Shown here one piece after another: positions 9,017 to 17,596 of a stretch of DNA of 64,000 bases; position 1 is the first letter of the stretch; every line of letters begins with the position of its first letter. The notes below the pieces were generated by a model, which was not told the DNA's origin, searched no databases, and saw only the letters and a program-made list of their open reading frames with translations. The stretch spans positions 186,001 to 250,000 of the forward strand of contig JBBEAM010000007.1 in NCBI GenBank assembly GCA_040882845.1. The letters run 5' to 3'. The translations under genes and the position numbers were made by a program. The DNA is from JBBEAM01 sp040882845 (GTDB lineage: Bacteria > Pseudomonadota > Alphaproteobacteria > Kiloniellales > DSM-21159).

Positions 9017-9456
9017 CAGCCGCAGGCCTCGGTCGGCAGGCCGCGGGCGATCCAGCCGGGACCGCCGCTGCTGCCCAGCATCCCCTCGTCGATGTCCGCG
9101 ACCGCGGTGAAGCCGGCCTCGCGGGCGAGCTTCTGGGCGGCGCTGGAGCGCCCGCCGGCGGCGCAGATGAAGGCGATCGGCCGCTCCTTGTCGCCGTCCA
9201 CCGCCTCGCTCACCTCTTCGAGGAAAGCCTCGATACCGCCGGGATGGTTGAGCGGAACCTGTACCGCGCCCTGAGGGATGCCGGTGCTGCGCCACTCGCC
9301 CGGGGTGCGCACGTCGACGATGGTCAGCGCGCCGCCCGCCGCCTGGGCCGCCGCCTCGTCAGCCGGCATCGCGCCGTCCTCGGCCGCGAGCGCGGGCGCC
9401 AGTATGAGCAGGACCGCTAAGAGAACAGGGGTGAATCGGAAAATTGCTACCTTCAT
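9013..9456 (-). CDS. exported rhodanese-domain protein
   Basis: Start chosen at ATG 9456 (MKVAIFRF), which gives 147 residues with a clean signal peptide to about residue 24; the longer frame adds an Arg-rich stretch. The rhodanese domain has LTIVDVRTPGEW at its start and the active-site loop ICAAGGRS with the catalytic Cys. It ends in EACGC. Single-domain periplasmic rhodaneses are thought to handle sulfane sulfur or redox signals; no partner is visible here. It is divergent from the tRNA-Pro promoter and convergent with the preceding gene. Confidence 0.85.
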   Translation of the reverse strand: MKVAIFRFTPVLLAVLLILAPALAAEDGAMPADEAAAQAAGGALTIVDVRTPGEWRSTGIPQGAVQVPLNHPGGIEAFLEEVSEAVDGDKERPIAFICAAGGRSSAAQKLAREAGFTAVADIDEGMLGSSGGPGWIARGLPTEACGC

Positions 9457-9531
9457 AAGCTGAACATAGGGCGGGAGAGGGGGCGCCGCCAGTCGGCAAG
9501 CCGCGGTCTTTGCGATTCCCTGCTTCCGCCG

Positions 9532-9560
9532 TTGCAAGCCACCGCGCGAGGGGCTATAAA
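9532..9560 (+). promoter_or_regulatory. sigma-70-type promoter for tRNA-Pro
   Basis: TTGCAA at 9532-9537, a 17-base spacer, and TATAAA at 9555-9560 make a good -35/-10 pair. The tRNA begins 36 bases after the -10, allowing a short 5' leader. It stands out against the very GC-rich surroundings. Confidence 0.7.
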
Positions 9561-9595
9561 CCCGCGCCGCGCCATGGTTTCCGGCGCGTTCCGTC

Positions 9596-9672
9596 CGGGG
9601 AGTAGCTCAGCCTGGTAGAGCACCGTCTTCGGGAGGCGGGGGCCGGAGGTTCAAATCCTCTCTCCCCGACCA
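9596..9672 (+). tRNA. tRNA-Pro (anticodon CGG)
   Basis: A complete cloverleaf of 77 bases including encoded CCA. The acceptor arms CGGGGAG and CTCCCCG pair fully. The D arm is GCTC/GAGC. The anticodon stem CCGTC/GGCGG has one wobble and encloses loop TTCGGGA, so the anticodon is CGG. The T arm GGAGG-TTCAAAT-CCTCT is canonical. Confidence 0.95.
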
Positions 9673-9685
9673 GCAACCGGACAGC

Positions 9686-9721
9686 AAAACGCCCGCTTCC
9701 TTTCCGGACAGCGGGCGTTTT
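9686..9721 (+). terminator. bidirectional intrinsic terminator
   Basis: AAAACGCCCGCT (9686-9697) is the exact reverse complement of AGCGGGCGTTTT (9710-9721), with a 12-base loop. The stem ends in T-runs on both strands, so it can end tRNA-Pro transcription on the plus strand and the hydroxylase operon from the minus strand, whose last stop is at 9745. Confidence 0.9.
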
Positions 9722-9744
9722 CGCGTCCTGGAGTCTGCGAAGAC

Positions 9745-10419
9745 TCAGCCGTCGGACCACATCCTCAGCAGGTTGTAGTAGGTTTTCACGCCGAGATCGG
9801 CGGTGTGGGACTCCGGGTCGGTCTCGTTGAGGTGCTTCGACATCGCGCGCAGGTCGCCGAGCAGCTCGCGCTGCTCCTGGCTGCGCACGTAGCTCTGCAC
9901 CCAGGTGACGGCGGCCAGGCGCTCGCCGCGGCTGACCGCGTTGACCCGGTGCAGGGTGCCGGAGGGATAGACCACGGCCTCGCCGGCCAGCAGCTTGACC
10001 TCTTCCTGGCCATTGCCCGAGGTGACGATCAGCTCGCCGCCGTCGTAGTCCTCGGGATTGCTGAGGAACAGGGTCACCGAGAGATCGGAGCGTACCTTGT
10101 GGGCGCTGCCGATGAAGGCGTTGTCGGCGTGCAGGCCGTACTGCATGCCGGGCTTGTAGCGGCTGATGGTCGGCGGGTGCACGCTGCGCGGAAAGGCGGC
10201 GACCTGGAACGCCTCGCTGCCGTAGAGCGCCTCGACGATCAGCTTGTCGATTTCCCGCGAGCCGGCGCCGCCATCGCGGCGCAGCTGCTCGTTGTGCTTG
10301 CGTTCGCGCGCCCGGCCCTTGGCGGAGATGCCGCCGTCGACGAACTGCGCCTGGGCGACCAGCGCGCGCGCCTGCTGCAGGCCGGTGCGGTCGAGCACGT
10401 TGGGGATGCAGGTGATCAT
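9745..10419 (-). CDS. piuC: PKHD-type Fe(II)/2-oxoglutarate hydroxylase, PiuC/YbiX family
   Basis: A 224-residue protein of standard length for the YbiX/PiuC family. The iron ligands are visible as H-x-D in YGLHADNAFIG and the distal His in SGTLHRVNAV, with the 2-oxoglutarate Arg in the following SRGERLAA. DGGELIV and the C-terminal HLNETDPESH are also family features. PiuC genes are usually tied to iron-siderophore uptake through TonB receptors, but no receptor is adjacent. It lies 6 bases downstream of ispB on the same strand, so the two are likely co-transcribed. Confidence 0.88.
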   Translation of the reverse strand: MITCIPNVLDRTGLQQARALVAQAQFVDGGISAKGRARERKHNEQLRRDGGAGSREIDKLIVEALYGSEAFQVAAFPRSVHPPTISRYKPGMQYGLHADNAFIGSAHKVRSDLSVTLFLSNPEDYDGGELIVTSGNGQEEVKLLAGEAVVYPSGTLHRVNAVSRGERLAAVTWVQSYVRSQEQRELLGDLRAMSKHLNETDPESHTADLGVKTYYNLLRMWSDG

Positions 10420-10425
10420 CGCTGT

Positions 10426-11454
10426 CTAGTAGAGGCGGTCGAGACAGAAGTCCACGGCCTCGACCAGCGTCGCCCTGGCCGGGCTGTCCGGGAAGACGGC
10501 GAGATCGGCCTTGGCGGCCGCGCCGTGGCGCTTGGCCTCGGTCATGGAGTCCTCCAGCGCGGCGTGGCGGCGCATCAGCTCCATGGCGTGGCCGAGGTCC
10601 GCCTCGCGCTGCTCCAGGTCCTCCAGGCAGCGGCGCCAGAAGGCCTGTTCCTCTTCGTCGCCGCGCTGGAAGGCGAGCACCACCGGCAGGGTGATCTTGC
10701 CCTCGCGGAAGTCGTCCCCGACGGTCTTGCCGAGCTCGGCCTGCTTGGCCGAGTAATCCAGAATGTCGTCGACCAGCTGGAAGGCGATGCCAAGCTTGCG
10801 GCCGTAGCCGGCCAGCGCTTCGGCTTCGGACTCCGGCCGTTCGGCGACCACCGCGCCGACCTCGCAGGCGGCGGCGAAGAGGGCGGCGGTCTTGGCCTCG
10901 ATCACCTCCATGTAGGCGTCGCGCGTGGTCTCGGTGTCGTTGGCGGTCAGCAGCTGGTGCACCTCGCCCTCGGCGATCGTCGCCGAGGCGTCGGACAGCA
11001 CCTTGAGCACCCGCAGGGAGCCGTCGGCCACCATCAGCTGGAAGGCGCGGCTGAACAGGAAGTCGCCGACCAGCACGCTGGCCTTGTTGCCCCAGATCTC
11101 GTTGGCGGTGCGCAGCCCGCGGCGCAGCATGCTCTCGTCCACCACGTCGTCGTGCAGCAGGGTGGCGGTGTGGATGAACTCGACGCAGGCGGCGAGCGCC
11201 AGGTGGCGCTCCCCCTCGTAGCCGCAGAGCCTGGCGCTGGCCAGGGTCAGCATCGGCCGCAGCCGCTTGCCGCCGGCGGCGATGATATGGCCGGCGAGCT
11301 GCGGGATCAGCGCCACCGGAGACTGCATCTTGTCGAGGATCACGGCGTTGACCGCCCGCATGTCCTCGGCGACCAGGGCCATCATCGGCTCCAGGCTGGC
11401 TGTCTTTTCCGGCGGGGGATTGCCAAGGTCCTTCGATTTGGGCGCCAGGGCCAC
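10426..11454 (-). CDS. ispB: polyprenyl (octa/decaprenyl) diphosphate synthase
   Basis: A 342-residue trans-isoprenyl diphosphate synthase. The first Asp-rich motif is LLHDDVVDES, the second QLVDDILDY, and the GGKRLRPML substrate-binding segment precedes the first. It makes the all-trans side chain of ubiquinone (decaprenyl in most alphaproteobacteria). The chain length cannot be read directly. It is divergent from the DUF2007-trmN6 pair, a common alphaproteobacterial neighbourhood. Confidence 0.93.
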   Translation of the reverse strand: MALAPKSKDLGNPPPEKTASLEPMMALVAEDMRAVNAVILDKMQSPVALIPQLAGHIIAAGGKRLRPMLTLASARLCGYEGERHLALAACVEFIHTATLLHDDVVDESMLRRGLRTANEIWGNKASVLVGDFLFSRAFQLMVADGSLRVLKVLSDASATIAEGEVHQLLTANDTETTRDAYMEVIEAKTAALFAAACEVGAVVAERPESEAEALAGYGRKLGIAFQLVDDILDYSAKQAELGKTVGDDFREGKITLPVVLAFQRGDEEEQAFWRRCLEDLEQREADLGHAMELMRRHAALEDSMTEAKRHGAAAKADLAVFPDSPARATLVEAVDFCLDRLY

Positions 11455-11601
11455 GCTCTCTCCTCTGGGTCCGCCCGCGGCGGCGAAACGCCGGGGGCTT
11501 CTTTGCGCTGCGAAACTGCTTTATCTCTGCGCAGAATAGGGTGACGCGCGGGGCGGTCAAGCCTGCCCCGTGACCATGTTGTGGCAGCGGGGGCACAGTC
11601 G

Positions 11602-11817
11602 ATGAAGGAACTCTTGCGCAGCAATGACTTGATCAGGATCTCCTGGGTCGAAGCGGTGCTGCGCGAGGCCGGGATCGAGGTCCTGGTGCTGGACGCCCAC
11701 GCCTCGGTGCTGGAGGGCTCGGGCGTGGCGATTCCACGCCGCGTGATGGTTGCCGACGAAGCGCACGGCCGGGCGGAGGCAGCGCTGCGCCGGGGCGAGG
11801 AAAGCGAGGGCCTGTGA
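11602..11817 (+). CDS. DUF2007 small protein
   Basis: A 71-residue protein starting MKELLRSNDLIRISW. The pattern VEAVLREAGIEVLVLDAHASVLEG and RVMVADE is the DUF2007 fold, related to PII-like ferredoxin-style signalling domains. ATG 11602 was preferred over GTG 11581 because MKELLR is the usual family start. It is coupled to the methyltransferase by a GTGA overlap. Its biochemical role is not known. Confidence 0.85.
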   Translation: MKELLRSNDLIRISWVEAVLREAGIEVLVLDAHASVLEGSGVAIPRRVMVADEAHGRAEAALRRGEESEGL

Positions 11818-12566
11818 GCGCCGCGCCCCCGGAAACCAGCGAAGACAGCCTGCTCGGCGGGCGGGTCCGCCTCCTGCAGCCGCTGCTGGGCTACCGCGCG
11901 GCGATCGACCCGGTGCTGCTCGCCGCCGCGGTGGACCCGGCCGGCGGGCGCGAGGTGCTGGAGCTCGGCTGCGGCAGCGGCGCCGCCAGCCTCTGTCTGC
12001 TGCGCCGCTGCCCGGAACTGCGGGTGACGGGGCTGGAGATCGATCCGCAGAGCGCCGCGCTGGCCCGCCGTTCGGCGGCGCTCAACGGCCTCGAGGACCG
12101 CTTCCGGGCGGTCGAGGGCGATCTGCTCGCGCCGCCGCCGGAGCTTGTCGGGCTGGCCTTCGATCAGGCGATCTGCAATCCGCCCTACAATCGGGCGGCC
12201 TCCGCCACCGTCTCGCAGAAGCCGGGCCTGGCCAGGGCGCACAGCGAGAGCGCGGCGGTTCTCGACGACTGGATCGCCGCCGCGCGGCGCGCGCTCAAGC
12301 CCAAGGGCCGCCTGACCCTGATTCACCGCGCCGACCGTCTTGGAGAGATCCTCTCCCTGCTGCGGGGCTGGGCGGGGGAAATCGTAGTTTTTCCGCTCTG
12401 GCCCGGCGCGGGCAGGCCGGCCAAGCGGGTGCTGCTGCGCGCCCGCGCCGGGGTCGCCACGCCGATGAAGCTGGCGGCCGGCCTTGCCCTGCACGACGCG
12501 GACGGCGGCTTCAGCCCGCAGGCTGAAACCGTTCTGCGGCAAGGGGCCGCCCTGCCTCTGGAATAA
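11814..12566 (+). CDS. TrmN6-like tRNA1(Val) adenine-N6 methyltransferase family
   Basis: A 250-residue class I SAM methyltransferase with GTG start. Motif I is VLELGCGSGAASLCLL (about residues 43-58), an acidic LEIDPQS follows, and the catalytic NPPYN motif is near residue 122. NPPY points to amino-group methylation, and the whole matches the YfiC/TrmN6 family that modifies A37 of tRNA-Val, although some homologues act on other substrates. It shares an operon with DUF2007. Confidence 0.85.
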   Translation: MSAAPPETSEDSLLGGRVRLLQPLLGYRAAIDPVLLAAAVDPAGGREVLELGCGSGAASLCLLRRCPELRVTGLEIDPQSAALARRSAALNGLEDRFRAVEGDLLAPPPELVGLAFDQAICNPPYNRAASATVSQKPGLARAHSESAAVLDDWIAAARRALKPKGRLTLIHRADRLGEILSLLRGWAGEIVVFPLWPGAGRPAKRVLLRARAGVATPMKLAAGLALHDADGGFSPQAETVLRQGAALPLE

Positions 12567-12587
12567 GCGCTTGGCGCGGGTGAGGAG

Positions 12588-12616
12588 TTGACAGCGCCCG
12601 CCGGGGCTCGCAAACA
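12588..12616 (+). promoter_or_regulatory. possible promoter for the polyamine cluster
   Basis: A perfect -35 TTGACA lies at 12588-12593, with CAAACA 17 bases later at 12611-12616. The -10 is weak and only 15 bases precede the ATG at 12632, so this is tentative. Confidence 0.3.
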
Positions 12617-12631
12617 GACCCGGTCGCTCCG

Positions 12632-13705
12632 ATGAAACACCGCAACAGATATTTGGCGCTGGTCGCCGCGCTGCTCGCCGTCGCCGGCGCGGCGGCGGCC
12701 TATGTCTTCACCCTGCGCCCGCCGCCGGAGCCGGTCGAGCTCTCGGTCTATAGCTGGCCGAACTACATCCCGGAGGCCTTGTTCGAGCGTTTCACCGAGG
12801 AAACCGGCATCGAAATCGCGCTGTTCACCTACGATACCAACGAGGAGCTGCGCGAGGCCCTGGCCGCCGGGGCGCTCTACGACATCGCCTTGCCCTCGGA
12901 CTTCATGGTCGCCGAGCTGATCGAGGCGGACCTGCTGCTGCCCCTGAAGCGCGAGGAGATGCCGAACCTCGCCAAGATCGAGGCGCCGCACGACGATCCG
13001 GTGTTCGATCCCGGCCGCCGCTATTCCACGCCCTATCTCTGGGGGACCATCGGCTTCACCTACGACGCTGCGCGGACCTCCGAGCCTCTGAAGGAAAGCT
13101 GGAGCGAGTTCTTCGAGCCGCGCACCGAGCTCGACGGCAAAGTCGCCGCCCTGGGCGATGAGATCGAGGTCTACAGCGCCGCCGCCTATTACCTGGATAT
13201 CGACCGCTGCACCACCGATCCGGATTCGGCGCGGCGCATCCTGGAGCTGCTGGAGGCGCAGAAGCCCCATCTCGCCGCCTATCAGTCCGAGGGGACGATC
13301 GAATCCATGGTGACCGGCGAGGTGATCCTGCATCATCAATGGAACGGCGCGGCGCACCGCACGCGCGAATCTCTGGGTACCGCGGTTTACGTCTATCCCC
13401 GCGAAGGCGTCACCTACTGGCAGGACAACTTCGTGATCCCGGCCAAGGCGACCCACCCCGAGCCGGCGATGCGCTTCTTGAACTGGATGATGCAGCCGGA
13501 GAACAGCGCCGAGGCCAGCAACTTCACCGGCTACATGAATGCCATCGCGGGGTCGGAGGAGTTCCTCGAGCCCGCGCTGCTCGAGGATCCGGCGGTCAAT
13601 CCGCCGGACGAGGCGATGGCGCGGCTGCGGCCGGCCCGGCGCTGCTCGCAGGAGGCGCGCAGCCTGCGCCAGGAAGTCTGGAACCGTTTGCTCGAGGGAG
13701 ATTGA
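12632..13705 (+). CDS. polyamine-type (PotD/PotF family) ABC substrate-binding protein
   Basis: A 357-residue receptor. Residues 8-27 form a hydrophobic segment without an obvious signal-peptidase site, so it may stay membrane-anchored. The mature domain opens ELSVYSWPNYIPEALFERF, typical of spermidine/putrescine receptors, with LPSDFMVAELI, WGTIGFTYD and HHQWNGAAHRTR later. It is the first gene of the polyamine cluster and ends two bases before the nitrilase ATG codon. A second receptor of the same family lies after potC, so the two may have different ligands. Confidence 0.88.
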   Translation: MKHRNRYLALVAALLAVAGAAAAYVFTLRPPPEPVELSVYSWPNYIPEALFERFTEETGIEIALFTYDTNEELREALAAGALYDIALPSDFMVAELIEADLLLPLKREEMPNLAKIEAPHDDPVFDPGRRYSTPYLWGTIGFTYDAARTSEPLKESWSEFFEPRTELDGKVAALGDEIEVYSAAAYYLDIDRCTTDPDSARRILELLEAQKPHLAAYQSEGTIESMVTGEVILHHQWNGAAHRTRESLGTAVYVYPREGVTYWQDNFVIPAKATHPEPAMRFLNWMMQPENSAEASNFTGYMNAIAGSEEFLEPALLEDPAVNPPDEAMARLRPARRCSQEARSLRQEVWNRLLEGD

Positions 13706-13706
13706 C

Positions 13707-14645
13707 ATGAGCCAAGCCCCCCGCACCTTCACCGCCGCGCTCTGGGCGACCAACCTGGCGCGGCCGCTGAACGGCATCGGTGCCTGGGTCGCCCAGGTCG
13801 AAGCCCAGATGCAGGAGGCCAAGGCGGCCGGCGCGGAGCTGCTGGTGATGCCCGAGTACATCTGCGAACAGTGGCTGTCCTTCGCACCGGAAGGCCTCAA
13901 GGGCGACGAGGAGATCCCCTGGATGGCCGAGCAGGCCGAGGCCGCGCTGGAAGGCCTGAAGGGTCTTGCCGAAAAGCACGACATGGCGCTGCTCGCCGGC
14001 ACCATGGCGGTCAAGGCGGAGAGCCCGGCCGAGGGCGCACCGCCCTATCTCAACCGGGCCCACCTCTTCCTTCCGGATGGGCGGATCGTCAAGCAGGACA
14101 AGCTCTGCCTGGTGCCGGCGGAGAAGGACCCCCAAGGCTGGAACCTCTCCACCGGCTCGCAGATCGAGATCGTCGAGTGGAGGGGGATGAAGATGGCGAC
14201 CCTGATCTGCCTCGACATCGAGATGCCGGCGCTGTCGCAGCGCCTGGCCAAGGAGTCCCTGGACCTGCTGATGGTGCCCTCGATGACCTCGAAGCTGGCC
14301 GGCTACTCCCGGGTGTTCGGCTGCGCCAAGGCGCGCGCCGTCGAGCTACAGACCGCGGTGCTGACCGTCGGCACCATCGGCGCGGCCTCGATGAACAAGC
14401 CGCGCGAAACCAATATCTCCGGCGCCAGCGTCTTCGTGCCCTGCGAGGAAGCGCTGGGGCACAGAGGCATCGCCGGCGAGGAGATTCCGCCGCGCGACGC
14501 GGTCGAAGGGCCGGGGCCGATGCTGATCGCCAAGGACCTGCCGGTCGGATTGATCCGCGAGCTGCGCGCCGGGGCCGCCGAGGTCTGGCCGGGCGCCTGG
14601 ACCGCCGATCACGTCAGAATCAAACGCGATTCAGATAACGCGTGA
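13707..14645 (+). CDS. nitrilase-superfamily amidohydrolase in the polyamine cluster
   Basis: A 312-residue carbon-nitrogen hydrolase with the Glu-Lys-Cys triad visible at Glu50 (LLVMPEY), Lys132 (VKQDKLCL) and Cys168 (TLICLDIE). The start at ATG 13707 immediately follows the receptor stop. In this setting an N-carbamoylputrescine or other polyamine-derived amide is a natural substrate guess, but the Cys-flanking sequence differs from what I recall of AguB, so the substrate is left open. Confidence 0.85.
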   Translation: MSQAPRTFTAALWATNLARPLNGIGAWVAQVEAQMQEAKAAGAELLVMPEYICEQWLSFAPEGLKGDEEIPWMAEQAEAALEGLKGLAEKHDMALLAGTMAVKAESPAEGAPPYLNRAHLFLPDGRIVKQDKLCLVPAEKDPQGWNLSTGSQIEIVEWRGMKMATLICLDIEMPALSQRLAKESLDLLMVPSMTSKLAGYSRVFGCAKARAVELQTAVLTVGTIGAASMNKPRETNISGASVFVPCEEALGHRGIAGEEIPPRDAVEGPGPMLIAKDLPVGLIRELRAGAAEVWPGAWTADHVRIKRDSDNA

Positions 14646-14705
14646 CTCTGTTGCGGTATTTCGGAGAATGACTCCAAGAAAAAAAGGACAGGGCAAAGGG
14701 GAAGT

Positions 14706-15800
14706 ATGCAGGAAGACAAGAAGGTCGCCATTCGCGCCGAAAATGTGACCAAGATCTTCGGCAGCGGCGACCAAGAGGTCCGGGCGCTCGACAACGTCTC
14801 GATCACCATCAACCAGAACGAATTCTTCACCCTGCTGGGGCCCTCGGGTTGCGGCAAGACCACACTGCTGCGGCTGATCGCCGGGTTCGAGCAGCCCAAC
14901 GCGGGCGAGATCTGGCTCGACGACCAGGTGCTGACCGGGCTGCCGCCGCACCGCCGGCCGGTCAACACGGTGTTCCAGTCCTACGCGCTCTTTCCCCATA
15001 TGACGGTCGGCCAGAACATTGCCTTCGGCCTGGAGATGCAGGGCAAGGGCAAACAGGAGATCGATAGCACCGTCAAGGAGATGCTCGATCTGGTGCATCT
15101 CGGCGGCATGGAAATGCGCACTCCGGCACAGCTTTCCGGCGGCCAGCAGCAACGCGTGGCGCTGGCCCGGGCGCTGGCCAACCGGCCCAAGGTGCTGCTG
15201 CTCGACGAACCGCTCTCGGCGCTCGATTTGAAGCTGCGCAAGGGCATGCAGATCGAGCTGAAGCGGCTGCAGAGCGAGACCGGCATCACCTTCGTCTTCG
15301 TCACCCACGATCAGGAAGAAGCCCTGACGATGTCGGACCGCGTCGCGGTGATGAGCAGCGGCCAGATCCTGCAGATCGGCAACCCCAGCGAGATCTACGA
15401 GCATCCGCAGCAGCGCTTCGTCGCCGACTTCATCGGCGAGACCAACTTCCTCGAGGCCGAGGTGGTCGACAGGGCAGCGCGCAGACTGCGCCTGGACGAG
15501 GGCGGCGAGGTCACGCTCGCCATCGACTTCAGTCAGGAGACCGGCCAGCGCGTCACCCTGGCGGTGCGGCCCGAGCGGGCGCAGCTGGACAAGCCGAACG
15601 AAAACGCGACCCTCAAGGCGACGGTCTCCACTGTCGTCTACTTCGGCACCGACACGACCTATCACCTGACCCTGGACGGCAGCGGCAAGCCCTTCACGGT
15701 GCGGATGCAGAACCGCCAGGGCGCGCGGCGCGCCTTCTCCGCCGGCGATCCGGTGGCGCTGCTGCTGCCGGAGGATGCCATTCAAGTACTGAAGGACTGA
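14706..15800 (+). CDS. potA: polyamine ABC transporter ATP-binding protein
   Basis: A 364-residue ATPase. Walker A GPSGCGKTT at about 45-53, the Q-loop VFQSYALFPHM, signature LSGGQQQRVALARAL, Walker B VLLLDEPLSALD and the switch VTHDQEEAL are all intact. The C-terminal 120 residues form the TOBE/OB regulatory domain. It overlaps potB by one base (TGATG) and powers the PotB/PotC channel from the cytoplasm. Confidence 0.93.
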   Translation: MQEDKKVAIRAENVTKIFGSGDQEVRALDNVSITINQNEFFTLLGPSGCGKTTLLRLIAGFEQPNAGEIWLDDQVLTGLPPHRRPVNTVFQSYALFPHMTVGQNIAFGLEMQGKGKQEIDSTVKEMLDLVHLGGMEMRTPAQLSGGQQQRVALARALANRPKVLLLDEPLSALDLKLRKGMQIELKRLQSETGITFVFVTHDQEEALTMSDRVAVMSSGQILQIGNPSEIYEHPQQRFVADFIGETNFLEAEVVDRAARRLRLDEGGEVTLAIDFSQETGQRVTLAVRPERAQLDKPNENATLKATVSTVVYFGTDTTYHLTLDGSGKPFTVRMQNRQGARRAFSAGDPVALLLPEDAIQVLKD

Positions 15801-16747
15801 TGGTCGCAGAGGCCACGCCGTCGCCGCAGAGGCCTCCCATGACCCCCGCCGAGGCGGCGGAAAAGCGCGATCTGCGCGCGCGGCGGCTGTTGCTGCTGCC
15901 GGCGGTGGCGCTGATCCTGGCGTTCGGCGTGGTGCCGCTGTTCATCATCCTGATCTATTCCTTCCTCGAACCCGGCGCCTACGGCGGGGTGAAGTGGGAA
16001 TTCTCGACCGACGCCTATGTCCAGTTCCTGTTCGAGCGCGATCTCTTCGACGACACCCTGACCTTCACCACGTCCTACCTCGAGATCTACTGGCGCTCGC
16101 TTTCGCTGGCCGTGATCACAACGGTGCTGTCGCTGCTGATCGGCTTTCCCTGCGCCTATGTGATCGCCACCAAGCCGCCAACCCAACGCAACATCTGGCT
16201 GTTCCTGATCACCATTCCGTTCTGGACCAACCTGCTAATCCGCACTTACGCGATGCTGCTAATCGTGCGCGACCAGGGCATCGTCAACGGCTTCCTGATG
16301 GGCATCGGGGTGATCGACCAGCCGATCGTGATGCTCTACACCGACTTCGCGGTCGGCCTCGGTCTGATCTACAGCTACCTGCCGTTCATGGTGCTGCCGA
16401 TCTACGCCAGCCTGGAGAAGCTCGATTTCCGCCTGGTCGAGGCCGGTTTCGATCTCTACGCCGACCGCCGTAAGGTGCTGCGCAGGATCGTCGTGCCGCT
16501 GGCCATGCCGGGCATCGTCGCCGGCTCGATCCTGGTGTTCATCCCCAGTCTCGGCGCCTTCATCACCCCGGTGCTGCTGGGCGGCGGCACTGAGCTGATG
16601 ATCGGCAACATGATCCAGCTGCAGTTCGGCTCCTCGCGCAACTGGCCTTTCGGCTCGGCGGCCGCGCTGATCCTGATGTCGACCGTGCTGATCGCCTTGA
16701 CGATCTACGTGCGCAACGCCTCGCGTATCCGTGCCGGGCAGAGCTGA
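15800..16747 (+). CDS. potB: polyamine ABC transporter permease, PotB-type
   Basis: A 315-residue inner-membrane permease with a cytoplasmic N-terminus and about six helices. The ATPase-docking EAA loop is visible as VEAGFDLYADRRKVLRRIV near residue 216. Start ATG overlaps the potA stop. It pairs with the following PotC-type subunit. Confidence 0.92.
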   Translation: MVAEATPSPQRPPMTPAEAAEKRDLRARRLLLLPAVALILAFGVVPLFIILIYSFLEPGAYGGVKWEFSTDAYVQFLFERDLFDDTLTFTTSYLEIYWRSLSLAVITTVLSLLIGFPCAYVIATKPPTQRNIWLFLITIPFWTNLLIRTYAMLLIVRDQGIVNGFLMGIGVIDQPIVMLYTDFAVGLGLIYSYLPFMVLPIYASLEKLDFRLVEAGFDLYADRRKVLRRIVVPLAMPGIVAGSILVFIPSLGAFITPVLLGGGTELMIGNMIQLQFGSSRNWPFGSAAALILMSTVLIALTIYVRNASRIRAGQS

Positions 16748-16749
16748 GC

Positions 16750-17571
16750 ATGAGCGCGCGCGCCCGCAGTTTCGATCTCAAACATCAGACCGGTTTCAAG
16801 ACGGCCACCTATCTCTGCTTCTTCGTCCTCTATGCGCCGATACTGGTGCTGATCTTCTTCTCCTTCAACGAGAGCCGCTCGGTCACCATCTGGACCCAGT
16901 TCAGCCTCGACTGGTACGCCCAGGCTTTGGATAACAAGGGCATTCAGCGCGCCACCGTGACCTCGCTGCAGGTCGCCCTGACGGCGACTATCTTCTCCAC
17001 CGTCTTCGCGACGATGAGCGCGCTGGCGACCACCCGAGTGCGCTACTTCCCCGGCATGACAGCGGCCTACGCGACGATCAACATGCCGCTGATGGTGCCG
17101 GAGATCGTCACCGCGGTGGCGACGCTGACCTTCTTCTCGCTGCTCAAGACCCAGTTCGGCATCCACTTCGGCCTGGGCAACCTGATCATCGCCCATACGG
17201 TGTTCTGCGTGCCCTTCGCCTACATGCCGATCCGCGCCCGGCTGGAAGACATGGACCTGACCCTGGAACATGCCGCCGCCGATCTCTACGCAACGCCCTG
17301 GCGGGTGTTCCGGCGGGTTACCTTCCCGCGCATGATTCCCGGCATCGTCGCCGGCGCGATGCTTGCTTTCATCGTCTCGCTCGACGACGTGATCATCACT
17401 CTGCTGGTCGCCGGGCCGGGGGAGACCACGCTGCCGCTGTTCATCCTCGGGCAGATCCGCCGCGGCGTAACGCCCGAGGTCAACGCCATCTCCACCATCC
17501 TGTTGGTGGTCTCCATTTCCTTTGTTACCCTCTTCTTCCTTGTCGGGCGAAGAGGCAAGAAGAACGGTTAA
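16750..17571 (+). CDS. potC: polyamine ABC transporter permease, PotC-type
   Basis: A 273-residue permease with about six membrane segments and an EAA loop, EHAAADLYATPWRVFRRV, near residue 175. The stretch SLDDVIIT in the following helix is characteristic of PotC. It starts two bases after the PotB stop and precedes the main receptor gene by 25 bases. Confidence 0.92.
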   Translation: MSARARSFDLKHQTGFKTATYLCFFVLYAPILVLIFFSFNESRSVTIWTQFSLDWYAQALDNKGIQRATVTSLQVALTATIFSTVFATMSALATTRVRYFPGMTAAYATINMPLMVPEIVTAVATLTFFSLLKTQFGIHFGLGNLIIAHTVFCVPFAYMPIRARLEDMDLTLEHAAADLYATPWRVFRRVTFPRMIPGIVAGAMLAFIVSLDDVIITLLVAGPGETTLPLFILGQIRRGVTPEVNAISTILLVVSISFVTLFFLVGRRGKKNG

Positions 17572-17596
17572 TTTCTTTCGCAGGGAGATAAAAGCG